From: an uncultured Candidatus Saccharibacteria bacterium
GTDB lineage: Bacteria > Patescibacteriota > Saccharimonadia > Saccharimonadales > Saccharimonadaceae
DNA length: 7,678 bases
Reading direction: 5' to 3'
Assembly: GCA_937876715.1 (NCBI GenBank)
Contig: CALEGA010000040.1
Span: forward strand, 1-7,678
The translations under genes and the position numbers were made by a program. The notes under the pieces are model-generated. The model searched no databases and was not told the origin of the DNA. It saw only the letters and a program-made list of their open reading frames with translations. Within the stretch, counting starts at the first letter, position 1. Each line of letters opens with the position of its first letter. Positions 5,527-7,678 of the stretch are shown in pieces.

Positions 5527-7678
5527 AGCCGTATGCAGTGTCAGTGACGGTAATGACGATGTTGAGATCTTCAGTGTTGCCTAACGGGATAGCATAACTT
5601 GGGGTGAACTGGCTTTTGCTGACCTTACCAGATTCGACACCTTTGCCATTGACGCTGACGTCGTATGTGCCGCCGACGATGTTGCTGCCGGTGACAGAGA
5701 CGCTAATTTTGTTACCCGAGCGGGAGGCGGAAACGGTCGGCGCAGTGTAGCTACAATCGTCTTGAACGTCTTTGTTGTAGCCGCCCTCGATTTCGTAAGA
5801 ATCTTGCTTGGTGACGGGGTCAGTGATTTTCTTGACGGCGATGGCAACGATGTAGTCAGGGTTCGTACAGGAAGCGGCGAGCTTTTTGTTGAACTTGTTG
5901 AAGTTCATAGTTTCTTCGGTGACGCCGGAGGTCTTAGAGTTGTACCAAGAAGGCCAGATTTCTCCCTTGATAACCTGGATGCCAGCCGGACGAACAGGTT
6001 GGTCGCCATAGTGCCACTTTCCGGCGGGTTCGAGGACTTCTTTGTGGACGCGTTCCATATATTCGTGGACGACGTAGCGGACAGGGTCGCCAGAGCCAGT
6101 GCCGCTCCAGGCGAAGCCGGCGCCGTCGTGGTTACCGTTCCAGACGAAAGTCGAGACAGCGGTGGAATAGCTTTCGATGAGGGAGTCCTTGACGACGGAG
6201 GAGTTGGTCGTGGTGGTCGTACCGGTCTTGGTCGCGGTCCAGACGCCGGGGATGTTGAAGCCGGCGGCGGAGGCCCAGCGAGCAGAGTCATCGGAGAGGA
6301 TGTTGGAGAGCATATAAGCGACTTGCGGGTCAACAACTTGCTTTGCCGGAGTGTCTTTCCAGCTTTCCAAAATGTCGCCAGAGGAGTTTTTAACTTCCAA
6401 GATGTAGGAGATGTCTTTGTATGAACCACCGCGGGCGAGAGAGGCGTAGGCGTTGGCGTGTTCAACCATACGAACACCGCAGCCGGAGCCGATGGCGATG
6501 GAGAGACCGTAGTCGGTGCGACCCTCGCAGTAGGTCTTGTCGCCGAGTTCGCGAGCGATTTGGAGCGAGTTGTCGATGCCGTTGATGTAGAGCGCTTTAA
6601 CGGCGGCAATGTTCAAAGAGTGACCGAGCGAGAAGCGAATGCTGACATTGCCGTAGAACGTGTTAGTAGCGTTCGTCATACAGTTGCGGACGGCATTGTT
6701 ACAATAGAGCTTGTCGATGTTTTCGTCTTTAAGAATGGTGCCTGGACCGAAGTTCTGACCCTCGCGTTGCATAAAGAGTGGCGCGTAGTCGAGAATTGGC
6801 TTGATGGAAGAGCCTGGCTCAATGACGGAGTCGGTAGTAACGTTAAGCTCGCCGTAGGCAGCGTTAGTGAAGTCAACGGAGCCGACCATCGCGAGGACTT
6901 GGGAAGTTTCGACATCGATAGAAACGAGAGCAAGGTTGTCGGAGCCGTTCTTGTAGAGGTGACCGACGCCGGTATGAATCGCGTCTTCGGCGATTTTCTG
7001 CGCGTTATAGTCGAGGGTGGTTTTAATCGTGAAGCCACCAGAGCGCATTACCGAGTAGCCGTATTTCTGTTCAAGCTGGTTGCGGACTTCAAGGACGAAG
7101 TGTGGCGCTTTGATGTTAGAATATTGAGTCGATTCCGGTTTGACCGTGTCGAGAATTGGCACTTTCTTGGCTTCCTCGGCTTCTTCTTCCGTGATATAGC
7201 CCATTTCTACCATTCTGTCGATGGCGTATTGTTGACGTTCGAGGAGAGCTTCGTTGCCGTAGGCGTTGTAAGGATTATAAACTGCAGGGTTCTTCGGTAT
7301 GGAGGCGAGGAGCGCCGATTCGGCGATAGTTAAGTCCTTGGCGGATTTGCCGAAGTAGGTTTGCGAAGCGGATTCGACGCCGTTACGACGACCGCCATAA
7401 GGCGATTCGTTGAGGTACATCGTGAGGATTTGTTCCTTGTCGTACATTTTTTCGAGTTCGACGGCGAGGATAAGCTCCTTGATTTTGCGGGCGATACCAC
7501 CACGGTTCTCTGATTGCGCTTCGTCGGAGAAGTAGATTTGTTTAATAAGCTGTTGGGTGAGGGTCGAGCCACCTTGGACTTCTTTATGAGAGAGGGTGGA
7601 GATAAGGGCACGGGTGAGACCGGTAAAATCGACGCCTGGGTGAGTGTAGAAGTTTTTATCCTCGAGGGCGACGGTGGC
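5462..7678 (-). CDS. Class A penicillin-binding protein (PBP1A-like), 5' end cut by window edge
   Basis: Bifunctional peptidoglycan synthase: glycosyltransferase (GT51) followed by transpeptidase, working outside the membrane. The frame is open to the right edge (738 visible residues); the start, membrane anchor and perhaps 60-100 residues are missing. The internal ATG at 7447 is not the start, because GT51 motifs precede it: ALEDKNFYTHPG (5-16), QGGSTLTQQ (35-43) and RKIKELILA (64-72), then NESPYGGRRNGVE and YFGK. Transpeptidase motifs: catalytic Ser290 in GSSIKP, SLN at 354-356, and KTG at 484-486, the last followed by five threonines. Six cysteines fall in three sequence-local pairs (326/333, 384/400, 604/642). 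After the transpeptidase comes a beta-rich Ig-like domain (about 645-727) and an acidic Ser-Asp tail. The 3' end overlaps the convergent PIN-TRAM gene. Confidence 0.96.
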   Translation of the reverse strand, partial: ATVALEDKNFYTHPGVDFTGLTRALISTLSHKEVQGGSTLTQQLIKQIYFSDEAQSENRGGIARKIKELILAVELEKMYDKEQILTMYLNESPYGGRRNGVESASQTYFGKSAKDLTIAESALLASIPKNPAVYNPYNAYGNEALLERQQYAIDRMVEMGYITEEEAEEAKKVPILDTVKPESTQYSNIKAPHFVLEVRNQLEQKYGYSVMRSGGFTIKTTLDYNAQKIAEDAIHTGVGHLYKNGSDNLALVSIDVETSQVLAMVGSVDFTNAAYGELNVTTDSVIEPGSSIKPILDYAPLFMQREGQNFGPGTILKDENIDKLYCNNAVRNCMTNATNTFYGNVSIRFSLGHSLNIAAVKALYINGIDNSLQIARELGDKTYCEGRTDYGLSIAIGSGCGVRMVEHANAYASLARGGSYKDISYILEVKNSSGDILESWKDTPAKQVVDPQVAYMLSNILSDDSARWASAAGFNIPGVWTATKTGTTTTTNSSVVKDSLIESYSTAVSTFVWNGNHDGAGFAWSGTGSGDPVRYVVHEYMERVHKEVLEPAGKWHYGDQPVRPAGIQVIKGEIWPSWYNSKTSGVTEETMNFNKFNKKLAASCTNPDYIVAIAVKKITDPVTKQDSYEIEGGYNKDVQDDCSYTAPTVSASRSGNKISVSVTGSNIVGGTYDVSVNGKGVESGKVSKSQFTPSYAIPLGNTEDLNIVITVTDTAYGSSASTQITVPAQKKPSSDSDS

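Noticed and set aside
5762..6424. Plus-strand open frame (220 codons) opposite the PBP gene
   Set aside because: Gly/Val/Asp-rich antisense shadow with no motif or start signals.
6458..7333. Long plus-strand open frame (291 codons) opposite the PBP gene
   Set aside because: It lies wholly antisense to strong GT51/transpeptidase motifs, its translation is compositionally odd (Val/Asp/Phe-rich) with no recognisable domain, and it has no promoter or ribosome binding site. It is a by-product of codon bias.
7445..7447. Internal ATG as the PBP start
   Set aside because: The frame continues upstream to the window edge and encodes conserved GT51 motifs (ALEDKNF, QGGSTLTQQ), so the real start lies beyond the window.

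Overview
The window reads as chromosomal DNA from a small-genome bacterium of the Patescibacteria (CPR) type. Saccharibacteria (TM7) is my best guess, from the overall look of the class A penicillin-binding protein, TyrRS and phosphoketolase halves; this is a pattern judgement, not a database result. TGA is used as a genuine stop (end of the phosphoketolase N-half), which argues against the CPR lineages that read TGA as glycine. Nothing looks mobile: there are no insertion sequences, tRNA genes, CRISPR arrays or phage genes, and no gene-free stretch over 60 bases.

Layout: a minus-strand block runs from 4700 down to 1: phosphoketolase N-terminal half, phosphoketolase C-terminal half (4-base overlap), tyrS, a retropepsin-like protease (RimB family), and rimK (cut by the left edge). 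Divergent from it, on the plus strand, is a membrane-anchored PIN-TRAM protein (4759-5526). This converges on, and overlaps by 65 bases, the 3' end of a minus-strand class A penicillin-binding protein (5462-7678, cut by the right edge).

Working together: the two phosphoketolase halves should form one TPP enzyme making acetyl phosphate and a sugar phosphate. This would suit a fermenter without a full glycolysis/TCA route. RimB and RimK look like an eraser/writer pair for glutamate tails on ribosomal protein S6, and tyrS adds another translation gene. The PBP builds peptidoglycan.

The most striking signal is in the short intergenic gaps. Four genes that begin transcripts (rimB, tyrS, phosphoketolase N-half, PIN-TRAM) each have an extended -10 box (TG-N-TATAAT, or TAAAAT) placed only 6-8 bases before the ATG. 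Transcription should therefore begin at or within about 2 bases of the start codon, giving leaderless mRNAs. The two genes internal to transcripts differ: rimK has a strong Shine-Dalgarno, and the phosphoketolase C-half has an ATGA stop/start overlap with a weak one. The second main point is the cleanly split phosphoketolase, with a shortened linker and most catalytic residues retained.
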